Positions 33,541 through 42,728 of a stretch of 64,000 bases of DNA are shown in pieces (position 1 is the first letter of the stretch; every line of letters begins with the position of its first letter). The translations under genes and the position numbers were made by a program. Under the pieces are notes generated by a model. It had not been told where the DNA came from. It saw nothing but the letters and a program-made list of their open reading frames with translations, and searched no databases. Source of the DNA: Actinomadura syzygii. GTDB taxonomy: Bacteria; Actinomycetota; Actinomycetes; Streptosporangiales; Streptosporangiaceae. The DNA is taken from the NCBI RefSeq assembly GCF_008085905.1, contig NZ_VSFF01000013.1, positions 310,001 through 374,000 of the forward strand, written 5' to 3'.

Positions 33541-35646
33541 ATGGGGGATGTCCCGGGTGTCGTGGTCAAGGGGGCACCGCGCATGGCCCAGCGACTCGCC
33601 GACCGGCTCGCCACCGCCCGCCGCCGTGGCTTCGTCGGACGGCAGGACGAACTCGCGCGGTTCCGGTCGTCCCTTGAGAACGAGGACGCCCCACGCGTGG
33701 TGTTCGTCCACGGGCCCGGCGGTGTGGGCAAGACGGCGTTACTGCACCAGTTCGGATGGCTGGGCGAACGGCAGGGCCGCCGCTGCGTGTGGCTGGACGG
33801 CCGGGAACTCGCCCCGGTGGCGTCCGCCGTGGTCGCCGCCCTCGGCGCCCAGATCCGCGGCGGACCGGACGAGGACGAAGACCCCCTCACCGCGATCGGA
33901 GAGGTCCCGGACTTACTGCTCCTCATCGACACCCTGGAGGCGCTCGCGCCGCTGGACCGCTGGCTGCGCGAAGAACTGATCCCCCGCTTACCGGACGACG
34001 CGCTGGCCGTCCTGTCCGGACGGGAGCGGCCGTCCCTCGGTTGGCGCGCGGACCCCGGCTGGCGGGAACTGCTGGAGACCATGCCGCTGGACAACCTCGG
34101 CCCGGCCGACGGACGCCGGATGCTGGCCGCACGCGGATTCCCCGACGCCGACAGCGACACCGCGCTCGCCTTCACGCGGGGCCACCCCCTCGCCCTGGCC
34201 CTGGTGGCCGACGCCCGCGTCCAGCGCCGCTCCACCGTCGCGCCGACCACGCCCGACGTCATCGCGGCACTGCTCAGAAGCTTCGTGGACACCGTCCCAT
34301 CCCCCGACCACCGGGCGGCGCTGGAAGCCTGCGCCCAGGTCTTCGGGCTGACCGAACCGCTGCTGGCCGCCATGCTCGACCGGTCCTCCGCCGCCCCGCT
34401 GTTCGAATGGCTCCGCGGCCTGTCGATCATCGAGTACGGCCCGCGCGGGCTCTACCCGCACGACCTCGTCCGCGAGGTCCTGGCCGCGGAGGCGCGCTGG
34501 CGCAACCCCGACGGCCACGCGGCCGTCCAGCGCAGGGCCGCCGCCTACTACCGCGCCCAGTTCCAGCGGGCCGGTGGCGCCGCGCAGCAGGACCTGCTGC
34601 TGGACTTCGCGTACCTGCACCGCGACAGTTCCGTCCTGAAGCCCTTCCTGGGAAAGATGGGGCCGGGCGGAACCGACGCCGACACCTTGCAGGCGACGAC
34701 GGCGACGGAAAAGGACCGTCCGATACTGCGGTCCTGGGTGCTGGCGCACGAGGGACCCGCGTCCGCCGACCTGTTCGACCACTGGACGGCGCGCCAGCCT
34801 CAAGGCTTCCTGGTGGTCCGCGACGAGGAGGGCGCGCCGGTCGGCTTCTCGCTCCAACTGGCGATCGAGGAGATGGACGACGGCGACCGGAGAGCCGACC
34901 CCCTCGCGGCCGAGGCCACCGCGCACCTGAACCGCAGCGGCGGGCTGAGCGGACCGGAGACCGCCCGGCTCGTCCGCTTCTGGATGGACCGGGACGCCTA
35001 CCAGGACATCTCCCGCGTCCAGACCTTCATCACCTTGCAGTTCTCCCGGGCGTACCTGTCGATACCCTTCCTGGCCTGGACCTTCCTCACCTTCCGCGAC
35101 CCGGACTTCTGGGCGGACGGCTGCGGCCACCTGGACTACCACCGGATCCCGTCCGCCGACGTCGAGGTCGGCGGCCACCGCTACGGCGTGTACGGCCACG
35201 ACTGGCGCAGCGTGCCGCCCCTCGCCTGGCTGTCACGGATGGCGGACCGCGAGGCCAGACCACCGTCACCGCCGGGCCAGCCGCCCCTGGAAAGACCGGA
35301 GTTCGCCGAAGCCGTCCGGACCGCGCTGCGCGACCTCGGCAGGGCGGACGGCCTGCGCGACTCCGCCCTCCTGCGGACGGGCCTGGCGAACCCCGCGAAC
35401 GGGACCGACCGTCCAGCCGCCCTCCGCGACGCGATCCACGAGGGCGCCGCCCTCCTGGAGACGTCCCCCCGCGACCGGCGGGCCTTCCGCGCATTGCACC
35501 ACACCTACCTGCGGCCTGCCGGAACCCAGCAGTTGGCGGCCGAACTCCTCGGCCTCCCGATGACGACGTACCGCCGCCACCTGGCCGCAGGCATCGAACG
35601 CCTGACGGACATCCTCTGGCAAAAAGAACTCGACACCCGCCACTGA
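33541..35646 (+). CDS. STAND-type ATPase regulator with sigma-region-4-like tail
   Basis: A 701-residue protein from ATG 33541. The N-terminal FVGRQDELARFRSSL and Walker A VFVHGPGGVGKTALLHQFG (about 53-71), with Walker B LLLLIDTLEAL near 124-134, form an NB-ARC/STAND-like ATPase. A winged helix and helical region follow (FEWLRGLSIIEYGPRGLYPH). The middle resembles an acyltransferase-like sensor (FLVVRDEEGAPVGFSLQLAI). The C-terminus (FRALHHTYLRPAGTQQLAAE LLGLPMTTYRRHLAAGIERL) looks like a helix-turn-helix of sigma region 4 type. It probably couples ATP-dependent switching to DNA binding. No partner gene is obvious. Confidence 0.75.
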   Translation: MGDVPGVVVKGAPRMAQRLADRLATARRRGFVGRQDELARFRSSLENEDAPRVVFVHGPGGVGKTALLHQFGWLGERQGRRCVWLDGRELAPVASAVVAALGAQIRGGPDEDEDPLTAIGEVPDLLLLIDTLEALAPLDRWLREELIPRLPDDALAVLSGRERPSLGWRADPGWRELLETMPLDNLGPADGRRMLAARGFPDADSDTALAFTRGHPLALALVADARVQRRSTVAPTTPDVIAALLRSFVDTVPSPDHRAALEACAQVFGLTEPLLAAMLDRSSAAPLFEWLRGLSIIEYGPRGLYPHDLVREVLAAEARWRNPDGHAAVQRRAAAYYRAQFQRAGGAAQQDLLLDFAYLHRDSSVLKPFLGKMGPGGTDADTLQATTATEKDRPILRSWVLAHEGPASADLFDHWTARQPQGFLVVRDEEGAPVGFSLQLAIEEMDDGDRRADPLAAEATAHLNRSGGLSGPETARLVRFWMDRDAYQDISRVQTFITLQFSRAYLSIPFLAWTFLTFRDPDFWADGCGHLDYHRIPSADVEVGGHRYGVYGHDWRSVPPLAWLSRMADREARPPSPPGQPPLERPEFAEAVRTALRDLGRADGLRDSALLRTGLANPANGTDRPAALRDAIHEGAALLETSPRDRRAFRALHHTYLRPAGTQQLAAELLGLPMTTYRRHLAAGIERLTDILWQKELDTRH

Positions 35647-35821
35647 CGCGGCCGCTGATGTAAGCCTCCAGGTCGGCGACGACTAAGGTCCCCCGAGTCA
35701 TCCGACAGTCAGTGACCAACACCCTGGGCTGAACCGGGGCAGTGGTCTGCACGGCCTTCGTCCAGTTGCGCCGATGTGCCCGCTCTCGACAAGTTCACGA
35801 AGGGGCGCTCGTGGGTGCGGG

Positions 35822-36808
35822 TCATCTGGTTTGAGGCGGTTCCCAGGTGGGTGGGAGGCCGAATCTGGCGAGCAGGTCGGGGCCGCCTCCGAAGACGGTG
35901 ATGCGGGCGATGCCGTGGGGTGTTGTGGTGAGGACGCCGAGGCCGAACGCGCGGTGGGTTCCGTCGGTGTCGCGTAGGTAGGCGGCGACTGCGGGCTGGC
36001 CGTTGGCGAAGGTGGGGGTCATCTGCCAGTCGCCGGGCGATCCGCTCACCTGGGCGAGGTAGGGCAGGCAGGTCGCGATGCCGGAGAACCAGGTGCGGCT
36101 GCCGACCATCTCGATGGCGGCGTCGGCGCGCAGGGCTCGTTCCAGCGCTTGGGTGTCGGCGTTCTGGAAGCCGACGATGTACTGCTCCAGCAGTGCGCGG
36201 GCGCGCGGAGCGGTGGGGTCGGTGAGTCGCTCGCGTTCGGGAGCGGCCTCGTCGAGACGGGCGCGGGCCCGTTGCAGCGCGCTTTTGACCGCCGGGATCG
36301 TGGTGTCGAGCATGGCCGCGACCTGGGCGGCGGGGAAGCCCAGCACTTCACGCAGGAGCAGCACGGCACGCTGCCGGGGCGGCAGGTACTGCAGTGCGGC
36401 GATGAGCGCGAGCCGCAGGTGCTCGCGGGCGGCGACGATCGCGGCGGGGTCGTCCTCCTGCGGGGTGACCAGCGCGTCCGGGATCGGCTGTAGCCACGCC
36501 ACGTCCGGGTCCGCCCCGTGTTCAGGGAGGACGCCGGGGTCGTCGGCCGGAGCCCCGAGGCCGGACGGCAACGCCCGCCTGCCGCGGTCGCGCAGTGCGG
36601 TCAGGCAGGCGTTGGTGGCGATGCGGTACAGCCAGACCCGCAGCGATGACCGTCCCTCGAAGGTGCCGTAGGAGCGCCAGGCCCGCAGATAGGTCTCCTG
36701 GACGAGGTCTTCGGCTTCGTCGAGCGATCCGAGCATCCGGTAGCAGTGCGCCAGCAGTTCGCGCCGGAACGGCTCGGTGCTGCGGGCGAACTCGTGCTCG
36801 TCGGGCAC
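35822..36808 (-). CDS. Sigma-70 factor with C-terminal SnoaL-like domain
   Basis: A 328-residue protein from ATG 36808. Region 2 reads EPFRRELLAHCYRMLGSLDE AEDLVQETYLRAW, region 4 reads LQYLPPRQRAVLLLREVLGF PAAQVAAMLDTTIPAVKSAL. Residues 205-328 are a SnoaL/NTF2-like domain (LLEQYIVGFQNADTQALERA ... FGLGVLTTTPHGIARITVFG). This is the SigG/SigJ-type layout in which the NTF2-like tail controls activity in place of an anti-sigma factor. It ends a probable three-gene operon with a hydrolase and a free-standing SnoaL-like protein. Confidence 0.88.
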   Translation of the reverse strand: MPDEHEFARSTEPFRRELLAHCYRMLGSLDEAEDLVQETYLRAWRSYGTFEGRSSLRVWLYRIATNACLTALRDRGRRALPSGLGAPADDPGVLPEHGADPDVAWLQPIPDALVTPQEDDPAAIVAAREHLRLALIAALQYLPPRQRAVLLLREVLGFPAAQVAAMLDTTIPAVKSALQRARARLDEAAPERERLTDPTAPRARALLEQYIVGFQNADTQALERALRADAAIEMVGSRTWFSGIATCLPYLAQVSGSPGDWQMTPTFANGQPAVAAYLRDTDGTHRAFGLGVLTTTPHGIARITVFGGGPDLLARFGLPPTWEPPQTR

Positions 36809-36843
36809 CCGACCCTCCTCTTCCCTTCTTGGCTATGAGCTGG

Positions 36844-37737
36844 TCACAATCCGAGTCGGGGGCCTACCCATCCGGCCATCCTGCCGATCGCGTCGTCGGC
36901 CTCCGGCGCCCTGCCCGCGGCCATCTGGAAGGTGTGCTGCATACCGGGAAAGACGTCCAACCGGACGTCAACGCCGGCCTTGCGGGCGTGCTCGTCGAGC
37001 ATGCGGGCGTCGTCCAGCAGCGTCTCGTCTCCTCCCACCTGAATGTAGATCGGTCCGAGGCCCGCCAGATCGGCGTGCAGCGGGCTCGCCAGCGGGTCAC
37101 GGGGATCACCGCCCTCGCCCAGGAACGTGGCCGCGAGCATCCGCACGGTCTCGGAGTAGAAGAACGGGTCCTTGTCCTGATTGGTCTGGTAGGACTCCCC
37201 GGCGACCTCCATGTCCGTCCACGGTGAGAACGGCATCGCGGCGGCGGGCAGCGGCAGTCCTCGCTCCCGCGCCCGGAGCTGAGCGGTGATCGCCAGCAAG
37301 CCGCCGGAGGAATCGCCGGTGAAGGCGATGTGGGCGGGATCGATTCCCTGGTCGAGCAGCCACCGGTAGGCGTCGGTCGCGTCGTCCACCTGCGCCGGAT
37401 GGATGTGGGCGGGGGCCAGGCGGTAGTCGACGATCAGCGCACGCACCCCGGCCGCCTTGGCGAGATGGCCGAACATCTTGCGATGCGTGTAGATCGAGCC
37501 GCCGACGAAGCCGCCGCCGTGCAGGCACAACAGCACCCGATCCTGGACGCAATGTCGGGGCACCAGCCACATCGCGGGCAGGCCGCCCGCGTCGACCTCG
37601 ATGTAGTCCACTCCACGCGGTTCGGCGGTGAGATCGCCCCAAGACTCATTGTCGGGGTGCTCGGCGTCCGGACGGATCATCGCCAGCCGTGCCGCCGTCC
37701 AGTGCCGCCTGACCGCTTCGGACTGCTTGCTCGCCAT
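36844..37737 (-). CDS. Alpha/beta hydrolase, hormone-sensitive-lipase family
   Basis: A 297-residue esterase from ATG 37737 behind GGAGGAG. The oxyanion motif LLCLHGGGFVGGS lies near residues 68-80, the nucleophile elbow FTGDSSGGLLA near 138-148, an acidic residue in QVGGDETLLDD near 234-244 and the histidine in GMQHTFQM near 263-270. This is the complete hormone-sensitive-lipase triad. Members cleave short-chain or aryl esters. It lies 14 bp after a SnoaL-like gene and 35 bp before a sigma gene, all on the same strand. Confidence 0.88.
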   Translation of the reverse strand: MASKQSEAVRRHWTAARLAMIRPDAEHPDNESWGDLTAEPRGVDYIEVDAGGLPAMWLVPRHCVQDRVLLCLHGGGFVGGSIYTHRKMFGHLAKAAGVRALIVDYRLAPAHIHPAQVDDATDAYRWLLDQGIDPAHIAFTGDSSGGLLAITAQLRARERGLPLPAAAMPFSPWTDMEVAGESYQTNQDKDPFFYSETVRMLAATFLGEGGDPRDPLASPLHADLAGLGPIYIQVGGDETLLDDARMLDEHARKAGVDVRLDVFPGMQHTFQMAAGRAPEADDAIGRMAGWVGPRLGL

Positions 37738-37751
37738 CGAATCTCCTCCGT

Positions 37752-38132
37752 TCACGCCGCACAGTTGTGAAAGGCTTCGACGCGCCAGGCGCCGTCCCAC
37801 CGGGACAGCACCCAGGTCTCCAGCGACCGGCTCGCAGGATCCGGCTCGGCCGCACCGGACGGAACCACGGCCCCCTTGCTGAACACCAGGGCGGCGTCAG
37901 CGCCGACGAACCGGACGTTCTGTACCTCGTGGACGGCCTTCGTCCCTTTGAGTTCACCGGCGAAGACGGATGCCATGGTGGCGCGGATCGCCTCGCGGTC
38001 GGGCAGGTACGCCCCTGGCAGGGTCGCCGTAGCCGCCTCGGCGTACGGCGCCACGAAGGCGTCCGCGTCGTTGGCGGCCCACGCGGCGTAGACCTCATCC
38101 AGCACCGCGAGCACCTGACGTTCCTCGGTCAT
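37752..38132 (-). CDS. SnoaL/NTF2-like protein (SgcJ/EcaC family)
   Basis: A 126-residue protein from ATG 38132 with AGAGGG upstream. The helix LAVLDEVYAAWAANDADAFV AP, the segment TLPGAYLPDREAIRATMASV and strands VQNVRFVGADAALVFSKGAV and WDGAWRVEAFHNCAA give the cone-shaped NTF2-like fold of the SgcJ/EcaC group. Members include hydroxylase-like accessory proteins without a fixed activity. It is the first gene of the hydrolase-sigma operon and could sense the same ligand as the sigma factor's related tail (inference). Confidence 0.82.
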   Translation of the reverse strand: MTEERQVLAVLDEVYAAWAANDADAFVAPYAEAATATLPGAYLPDREAIRATMASVFAGELKGTKAVHEVQNVRFVGADAALVFSKGAVVPSGAAEPDPASRSLETWVLSRWDGAWRVEAFHNCAA

Positions 38133-38308
38133 GATGACCCTCTTCCGTTCTCGGGACGTGCCTTCACCCATGCAGACCACCGTCCGCCGAAAAGGAATCG
38201 CTCACGCAAGAGACTCAGAATCGCTCGTTCCTGAGAAACGACCCCGCGACCGACCCGAGACCCCGAATCCGGGATTTGCAGGAGCCTGGCTTTCGGGAGG
38301 GTCGTGCG

Positions 38309-38707
38309 CTAGGACTCGTCGGGGTAGGGCTTCATGAGCAGGGCGTACTCCTCTGGCTCCATAAGCGGCTCGCCGGTCTCCCGGTCGCGCGGAATGCCCT
38401 CGTAGGGATCGGGCTCTGACTCCACGCCCCATTCGTACAGTGCCTGGGACAGCTCCTCCCAGAACTCCAGCGTCAGGTCGTTGGCGGAGGGGTCGGGTCC
38501 CGCCAGTTCGATGGCGCCGACGATCCCGTCCCAGATCCGGCTTGCGACCGCGCCGGCTACGACTTGCTCGTCCGATCTGTCGAGGACGAGCGGCCGCAGG
38601 AGCACGGCGATCGCCAGAGCGACGGCGGCTTCCTCGTCGTCGGACCGCTCGACCAAACCGGCCACTTGCAACATGCTTTGCCGCGCGGACTCCGGGCTCA
38701 TAGGCAT
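38309..38707 (-). CDS. Hypothetical acidic helical protein
   Basis: A 132-residue protein; ATG 38707 (MPMSPESARQSMLQVAGLVE) is chosen since upstream codons lack coding character. The sequence is strongly acidic and helical (DDEEAAVALAIAVLLRPLVL, VVAGAVASRIWDGIVGAIEL) with a Pro-rich acidic C-terminus ending RETGEPLMEPEEYALLMKPY. No membrane or signal segment and no recognised family. It is not obviously linked to its neighbours. Confidence 0.55.
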   Translation of the reverse strand: MPMSPESARQSMLQVAGLVERSDDEEAAVALAIAVLLRPLVLDRSDEQVVAGAVASRIWDGIVGAIELAGPDPSANDLTLEFWEELSQALYEWGVESEPDPYEGIPRDRETGEPLMEPEEYALLMKPYPDES

Positions 38708-39033
38708 GGCCTTCACTGTGCGGTCGTGGCCTTGCCGGGGCAAGCCGTTCGGTGAAACATGGGCGGCGATACGCCGGGCCGCGTGGAGCACCGGCCGTGG
38801 TTGTCGGCGTTCATCCGCGCCCCAGGCCAGGCCCGTGGAGAAGACGACCATGGCCCTGTCCCCGGTGACCGGTCCGCAGATCGCCCACGCCGCGCCGCGA
38901 TCCCCGACTACTTCTTTCGCCGTGGGTCAGGAGGTGCTGATCAGGTGAAGGAGCACGGCCAGGCCCGCTCTGCGCACGTCGCGAGCGCCGCCGCCCCGGG
39001 CCCTCCGCCTGGCGTGCTCGCCCGCCTTGCTTG

Positions 39034-39579
39034 TCATCGGCCGGTCCGGACGAGCTCGAAGGCGTGGGCGGCCTCCGCCCAGGTCCGGTCGAGGTCGGAG
39101 CCCGGCGGGTAGCGTCCGTCCAGTTCCAGGATCGTGATGCCGTGCGCGGTCGAGAAGAGTGCCTGCGCGGTGTACGGCTCGCCCATCACGAGGAAGAACG
39201 GGGTGCCCGCCCAGTCCTCCAGGCCTGGCGCGAGACTTGCCCGGTCCAGCGGGCCCTGCGTCGCGAGCCGGTACAGGTGCGGGCCGGCCAGAGCCGCGGC
39301 GCGGTAGGCCCGCAGCAGCGCCGACACCGGCTCAGGCTCCTCGACGGCCCGGTACAGCTCGGTGCCGAGCTCGGCCATGCCCAGCTCGATCAGCGCCGAT
39401 TCGACGGCGGCCTTGTTCGTGAAGTGCTTGTAGAGCGAGGGCGCGCGGATGTTCAGTCGCGCGGCCAGGGCTCGCATCGTGAGGGCGTCGCGGCCCTCCT
39501 CTTCGAGCAGTTCCCGCGCGACCGAGACGATCTGGGTCGCGCGGGAGCTCAGGACGCTGAGTTCAGGCCGGCCGCTCAC
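39034..39579 (-). CDS. TetR family transcriptional regulator
   Basis: A 181-residue regulator. GTG 39579 is preferred, 14 bp after the stop of the SRPBCC gene. The DNA-binding domain reads RATQIVSVARELLEEEGRDA, LTMRALAARLNIRAPSLYKH and FTNKAAVESALIELG. The C-terminal domain (LLRAYRAAALAGPHLYRLAT ... GEPYTAQALFSTAHGITILE) matches the TetR_C group seen with WHG-type regulators. It is cotranscribed with the SRPBCC protein; two palindromes upstream of the operon are its likely operators. Confidence 0.87.
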   Translation of the reverse strand: MSGRPELSVLSSRATQIVSVARELLEEEGRDALTMRALAARLNIRAPSLYKHFTNKAAVESALIELGMAELGTELYRAVEEPEPVSALLRAYRAAALAGPHLYRLATQGPLDRASLAPGLEDWAGTPFFLVMGEPYTAQALFSTAHGITILELDGRYPPGSDLDRTWAEAAHAFELVRTGR

Positions 39580-39593
39580 AGTGAGATCTTCTC

Positions 39594-40118
39594 TCAGTGC
39601 GCTGCCTCGACGCGCTTTTTGAGCGCGGCGTTCATGGCGGCGAAGTTGTCCTGGACGTCGATCGCACTGCCGGCGAAGGGCACCAGGAAGCCGGTGAAGT
39701 TCTCCCCCTGGGTCAGCTTGACGCGCCCAGGGCCCGTCTCCTCGATGAGGAAGTAGTGCTCGCCGTCGACCACGCCCGGGACGCCGAACCGGCCGATCCA
39801 GCGCAGTTCGTGCCCGGGGTCGGCGACCAGGACGGTCGGCTTGAAGGTCATCCCCTTCCCGCCGTCCTCGCCGGCCAGCTTGTTGACCAGCTTGGCGCCC
39901 TTCTTCGGCTCGCCGACGGCGCTGAGGATGAACGGGTTCCACTCGGGATAGGCCTGGAAGTCGGTGAGCACCTGCCAGACCTGGGCGGCGGAGGCGTTGA
40001 CCTCGATTTCGGCGCGGAGCTTGTGCGGGTGGATCCTGGTCCAGCCGTACAGGCTCCCGGTGACGACGACGAGTGCGACGACCAAGATCCCCACGATACG
40101 CACGATGCGGACGGCCAT
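39594..40118 (-). CDS. SRPBCC protein with N-terminal membrane helix
   Basis: A 174-residue protein from ATG 40118 behind GGGAGGGG. Residues 5-27 (IVRIVGILVVALVVVTGSLY) are a membrane anchor. The rest is an SRPBCC/polyketide-cyclase-like domain (LRAEIEVNASAAQVWQVLTD, FQAYPEWNPFIL, LRWIGRFGVPGVVDGEHYFL, VDVQDNFAAMNAALKKRVEA-like tail). Such proteins bind lipophilic ligands in a large cavity. It leads the operon with the TetR gene, so its ligand or activity is probably under that regulator's control. Confidence 0.82.
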   Translation of the reverse strand: MAVRIVRIVGILVVALVVVTGSLYGWTRIHPHKLRAEIEVNASAAQVWQVLTDFQAYPEWNPFILSAVGEPKKGAKLVNKLAGEDGGKGMTFKPTVLVADPGHELRWIGRFGVPGVVDGEHYFLIEETGPGRVKLTQGENFTGFLVPFAGSAIDVQDNFAAMNAALKKRVEAAH

Positions 40119-40136
40119 GACGACCCCTCCCTCTTG

Positions 40137-40179
40137 GCTAACGCTGTTAGCTATGACTATAAGGCTAACTAAGTTAGCC
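40137..40179. promoter_or_regulatory. Two palindromic operators and -10 of the SRPBCC-TetR operon
   Basis: GCTAAC-gct-GTTAGC occupies 40137-40151 and GGCTAACT-a-AGTTAGCC 40163-40179. Both share the GCTAAC core and lie just upstream of the SRPBCC start. On the minus strand a TATAGT hexamer between them is a plausible -10. The arrangement predicts autoregulation by the TetR protein encoded downstream. Confidence 0.7.
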
Positions 40180-40191
40180 GCGCAACCTCAC

Positions 40192-40629
40192 TCGCCGCCC
40201 CGGGAGCCGTCACCTTCCTGCTGGACCGGTTGCGGGAGGCCGGGGCGGATGGGCAGATCGCCGCACCGGCCGACCGGGCCGCTGCGCAATTCGCCCGGGT
40301 CCCGCGGCGCTCACCACGCCGACGCACCACCAAAAATCCGAACTCGATGGCCGGGGCTCCGCTGCACGCCTGTCCCTCGGCCCCTGGAGTCACAGAAGAT
40401 TGGCCTCCGAACGACAAAGACCCTGGAGTTGTGCCGCGGCAAGCAGGGGTCGGTGCCGCCGGTGAGCCCGACCCACGTACTGGAGTTCAACGACCCGGAG
40501 TCAGTGCTGGCCGCGTTGTACACCCCCCCTGCACGCTGGTCCGGCTCTGCCTGGAGCATCGCGGCCTCCGCCTCGCGCTCGTCGAACCCAGGGTCGGCCA
40601 GAGTGGCTGATATAGGCCGGGCTGAAGCG
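40192..40629 (+). other. Gene-poor stretch with a possible coding remnant
   Basis: One phase near 40195-40300 reads GAVTFLLDRLREAGADGQIA and APADRAAAQFA, similar to repeat units of large actinomycete STAND/TPR proteins, but it degenerates within about 35 codons and has no start. Nearby frames (to 40610) show no family features. It is probably a small fragment left by a lost gene. Confidence 0.3.
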
Positions 40630-40658
40630 TTGACAAGCTATCCTACTTTTCCTATCGT
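40630..40658 (+). promoter_or_regulatory. Near-consensus promoter upstream of the sulfatase region
   Basis: TTGACA at 40630-40635 and TATCGT at 40653-40658 are separated by exactly 17 bp, a textbook sigma-A promoter. The next gene starts at 41244, so the transcript would carry a leader of about 580 nt, or encode something small. The 40660-41240 stretch has lower GC than its surroundings and includes an 11-bp stem hairpin (40947-40984), but no supported gene. Confidence 0.5.
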
Positions 40659-41243
40659 TTTGGTTCGCATAGCGACTTCAGGCGGTTCCCGAAAGGGTGC
40701 GCGAGCGCTTGGCCGAGTGCCGGGCGCACCGGCCGCGCTCGAATGTGCGGGTGCCCGCGAATTCTGCGGGAATTCGTCAATGCGGATGGCCGCCCCTTGT
40801 GCCGTTAAGGCATTGGCATGCGCTGTGGCGGGATTGGTCTATGGTCGCGGGGTCCACCGTCTTCAGGAAATAGGTCTGCTCGCGGGATTGACGCGGTCAG
40901 GGACAGTTCATTACCGTTCACTCATGACTCCGGGTGACTTTTTGGTCGCTCGCCTGCATGTCGATTTCAAGCGGCAGGCGAGCGCGCTCTGTCCGCCTTT
41001 CGCCGCATAGTCGTCGGAACGGCGTCGTCCAGCAGTCTGTTGCCGTGCCGCCGGCAAGGCTTCCCGCGAGTTCGCGTCCAGGACTCCAGGCTTGAGACCA
41101 CCTTCAGATGTGGCTCGATTGTTTCGCGCTGCGAGCCTGCCCTCTCTTTCTCGTTCTCCTTTTTCGGCGTCCCCTGCGTCTATCGAGTGATTCATTTCCG
41201 TCTGGAGACGGCATGTCGCCGTCAGCGAGAGGAGTGGGGAAAC

Positions 41244-42659
41244 ATGAGTGCGGAACAGCGAGAGCGCGAAAGCGGGGCGGGTGGGGTCGACCGGCGGCGA
41301 TTCCTCGTCGGTTCGGCCGCGGCGGCCGCGGTGGCAGCCGCTTCCTCGGTGCTTCCGGGGATCGGCGGGACGGCGTCCGCGGCCGCTCGTCCGAACGTCC
41401 TGCTGATCGTGACCGACGACAATCCGAAGCAGACGAACTGGGCGATCCAGAAGACCATCGCCTGGCTCGGCGGGCAGGGCGTGACCTACAACAACGGCCA
41501 CGTCACCACTCCGCTGTGCGCCCCCTCGCGGTCGTCGATCTTCTCGGGACGCTACGCGCACAACCACGGCGTGCGGAACAACGGCGCCTCCTACAGCCTG
41601 GACCAGAGCACGACGGTGCAGCACCACCTCAAGCAGGCGGGCTACCGTACCGGGCTGTTCGGGAAGTACCTCAACTCCTGGACGCTGGCCGACAATCCAC
41701 CGCACTTCGAGGAATGGGCGCTGCTCCAACCCGGATACGTGGACGCGCAGTGGAACGTCAACGGCACCGTTCAGACGATCAACGGGTACACGACCAACAT
41801 CGTCAAGAACAAGACGCTGGCCTTCCTGAGCAAATCCACGACCGACACGCGCCCATGGTTCGCGTACGTCACCCCGTACGCCTCACACGAGCCCAACATT
41901 CCCGCCGCCCAGTACGCCGACACGGTCGTGCCGACCTGGAACGGCCGTCCTTCCGTCCCCGAGGCCGACCGGAGTGACAAGCCGGCCTACGTCAAGAACG
42001 CGACCAACACCCTGGCCGACGGCCGGGCGGTGCGGCAGCGGCAACTGCGGGCGCTGCTGTCGGTCGACGACGCCGTGCAGGCGTTCAAGGACAAGCTCGC
42101 GGCCCTCGGCCAGCTCAACAACACGCTGGTCATCTACATCGGCGACAACGGGTTCCAGTGGGCCGATCACGGCCTCCTCGGAAAGGGGACGCCCTACTCC
42201 CCGGCCCACGAGGTGCCCTTCTACCTGTCCTGGCCCGCGGGCGGCCTGGGCTCGGGGACCACCGACAACCGCATCGTCGCCAACATCGACATCGCGCCGA
42301 CCATCCTGGCCGCCGCCGGGATCACCGCCACGACGCCGCAGGACGGCAAGTCGCTGCTGTCCGGCTTCAACCGCGATCACCTGCTGGTCGAATGGTGGAA
42401 GCAGGGCACGGCGGGCGTCAAGGACAGTTGGGCGTCCTACGTCGCCAAGAACAGGCAGTACGTCGAGTACTACGACCTGCACACCGACGCGAGCGGCAGG
42501 GTGTCCGGCACCGGACAGGTCACGTTCCGGGAGTACTACGACCTCGTCAACGACCCGTACCAGCTCACCAACGAGCTCTACCAGGCGAGCCCGGCCGACG
42601 AGCAGAACCTGGGCATCCCCGCGCTGGCCGCCCAGCTCGCCGCGGACCGCCAGAGCTGA
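41244..42659 (+). CDS. Tat-secreted type I sulfatase
   Basis: A 471-residue protein from ATG 41244 behind GGAGTGGGGA. The signal DRRRFLVGSAAAAAVAAASS is a twin-arginine signal ending near residue 47. Metal ligands are seen in LLIVTDDNPKQ (Asp58/Asp59). The modification site is LCAPSRSSIFSGRYAHNHGV: Cys92 in C-x-P-S-R is converted to formylglycine, the catalytic residue. YIGDNGFQWADHGLLGKGTP carries the late Asp-Asn metal pair. It hydrolyses a sulphate ester outside the cell. The converting enzyme is encoded directly downstream, past a strong hairpin. Confidence 0.92.
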   Translation: MSAEQRERESGAGGVDRRRFLVGSAAAAAVAAASSVLPGIGGTASAAARPNVLLIVTDDNPKQTNWAIQKTIAWLGGQGVTYNNGHVTTPLCAPSRSSIFSGRYAHNHGVRNNGASYSLDQSTTVQHHLKQAGYRTGLFGKYLNSWTLADNPPHFEEWALLQPGYVDAQWNVNGTVQTINGYTTNIVKNKTLAFLSKSTTDTRPWFAYVTPYASHEPNIPAAQYADTVVPTWNGRPSVPEADRSDKPAYVKNATNTLADGRAVRQRQLRALLSVDDAVQAFKDKLAALGQLNNTLVIYIGDNGFQWADHGLLGKGTPYSPAHEVPFYLSWPAGGLGSGTTDNRIVANIDIAPTILAAAGITATTPQDGKSLLSGFNRDHLLVEWWKQGTAGVKDSWASYVAKNRQYVEYYDLHTDASGRVSGTGQVTFREYYDLVNDPYQLTNELYQASPADEQNLGIPALAAQLAADRQS

Positions 42660-42671
42660 CCACACAGCCAG

Positions 42672-42705
42672 GACCGCGGCCCGCGCTCGCGGGCGGGCCG
42701 CGGTC
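42672..42705 (+). terminator. 13-bp stem hairpin between sulfatase and FGE genes
   Basis: GACCGCGGCCCGC (42672-42684) pairs perfectly with 42693-42705 across an 8-base loop, 12 bp after the sulfatase stop and 23 bp before the FGE start. It could terminate, attenuate or process the transcript so that less of the converting enzyme is made than of sulfatase. Confidence 0.6.
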
Positions 42706-42728
42706 ACCCGACCGAGCGGAGAGAACCC

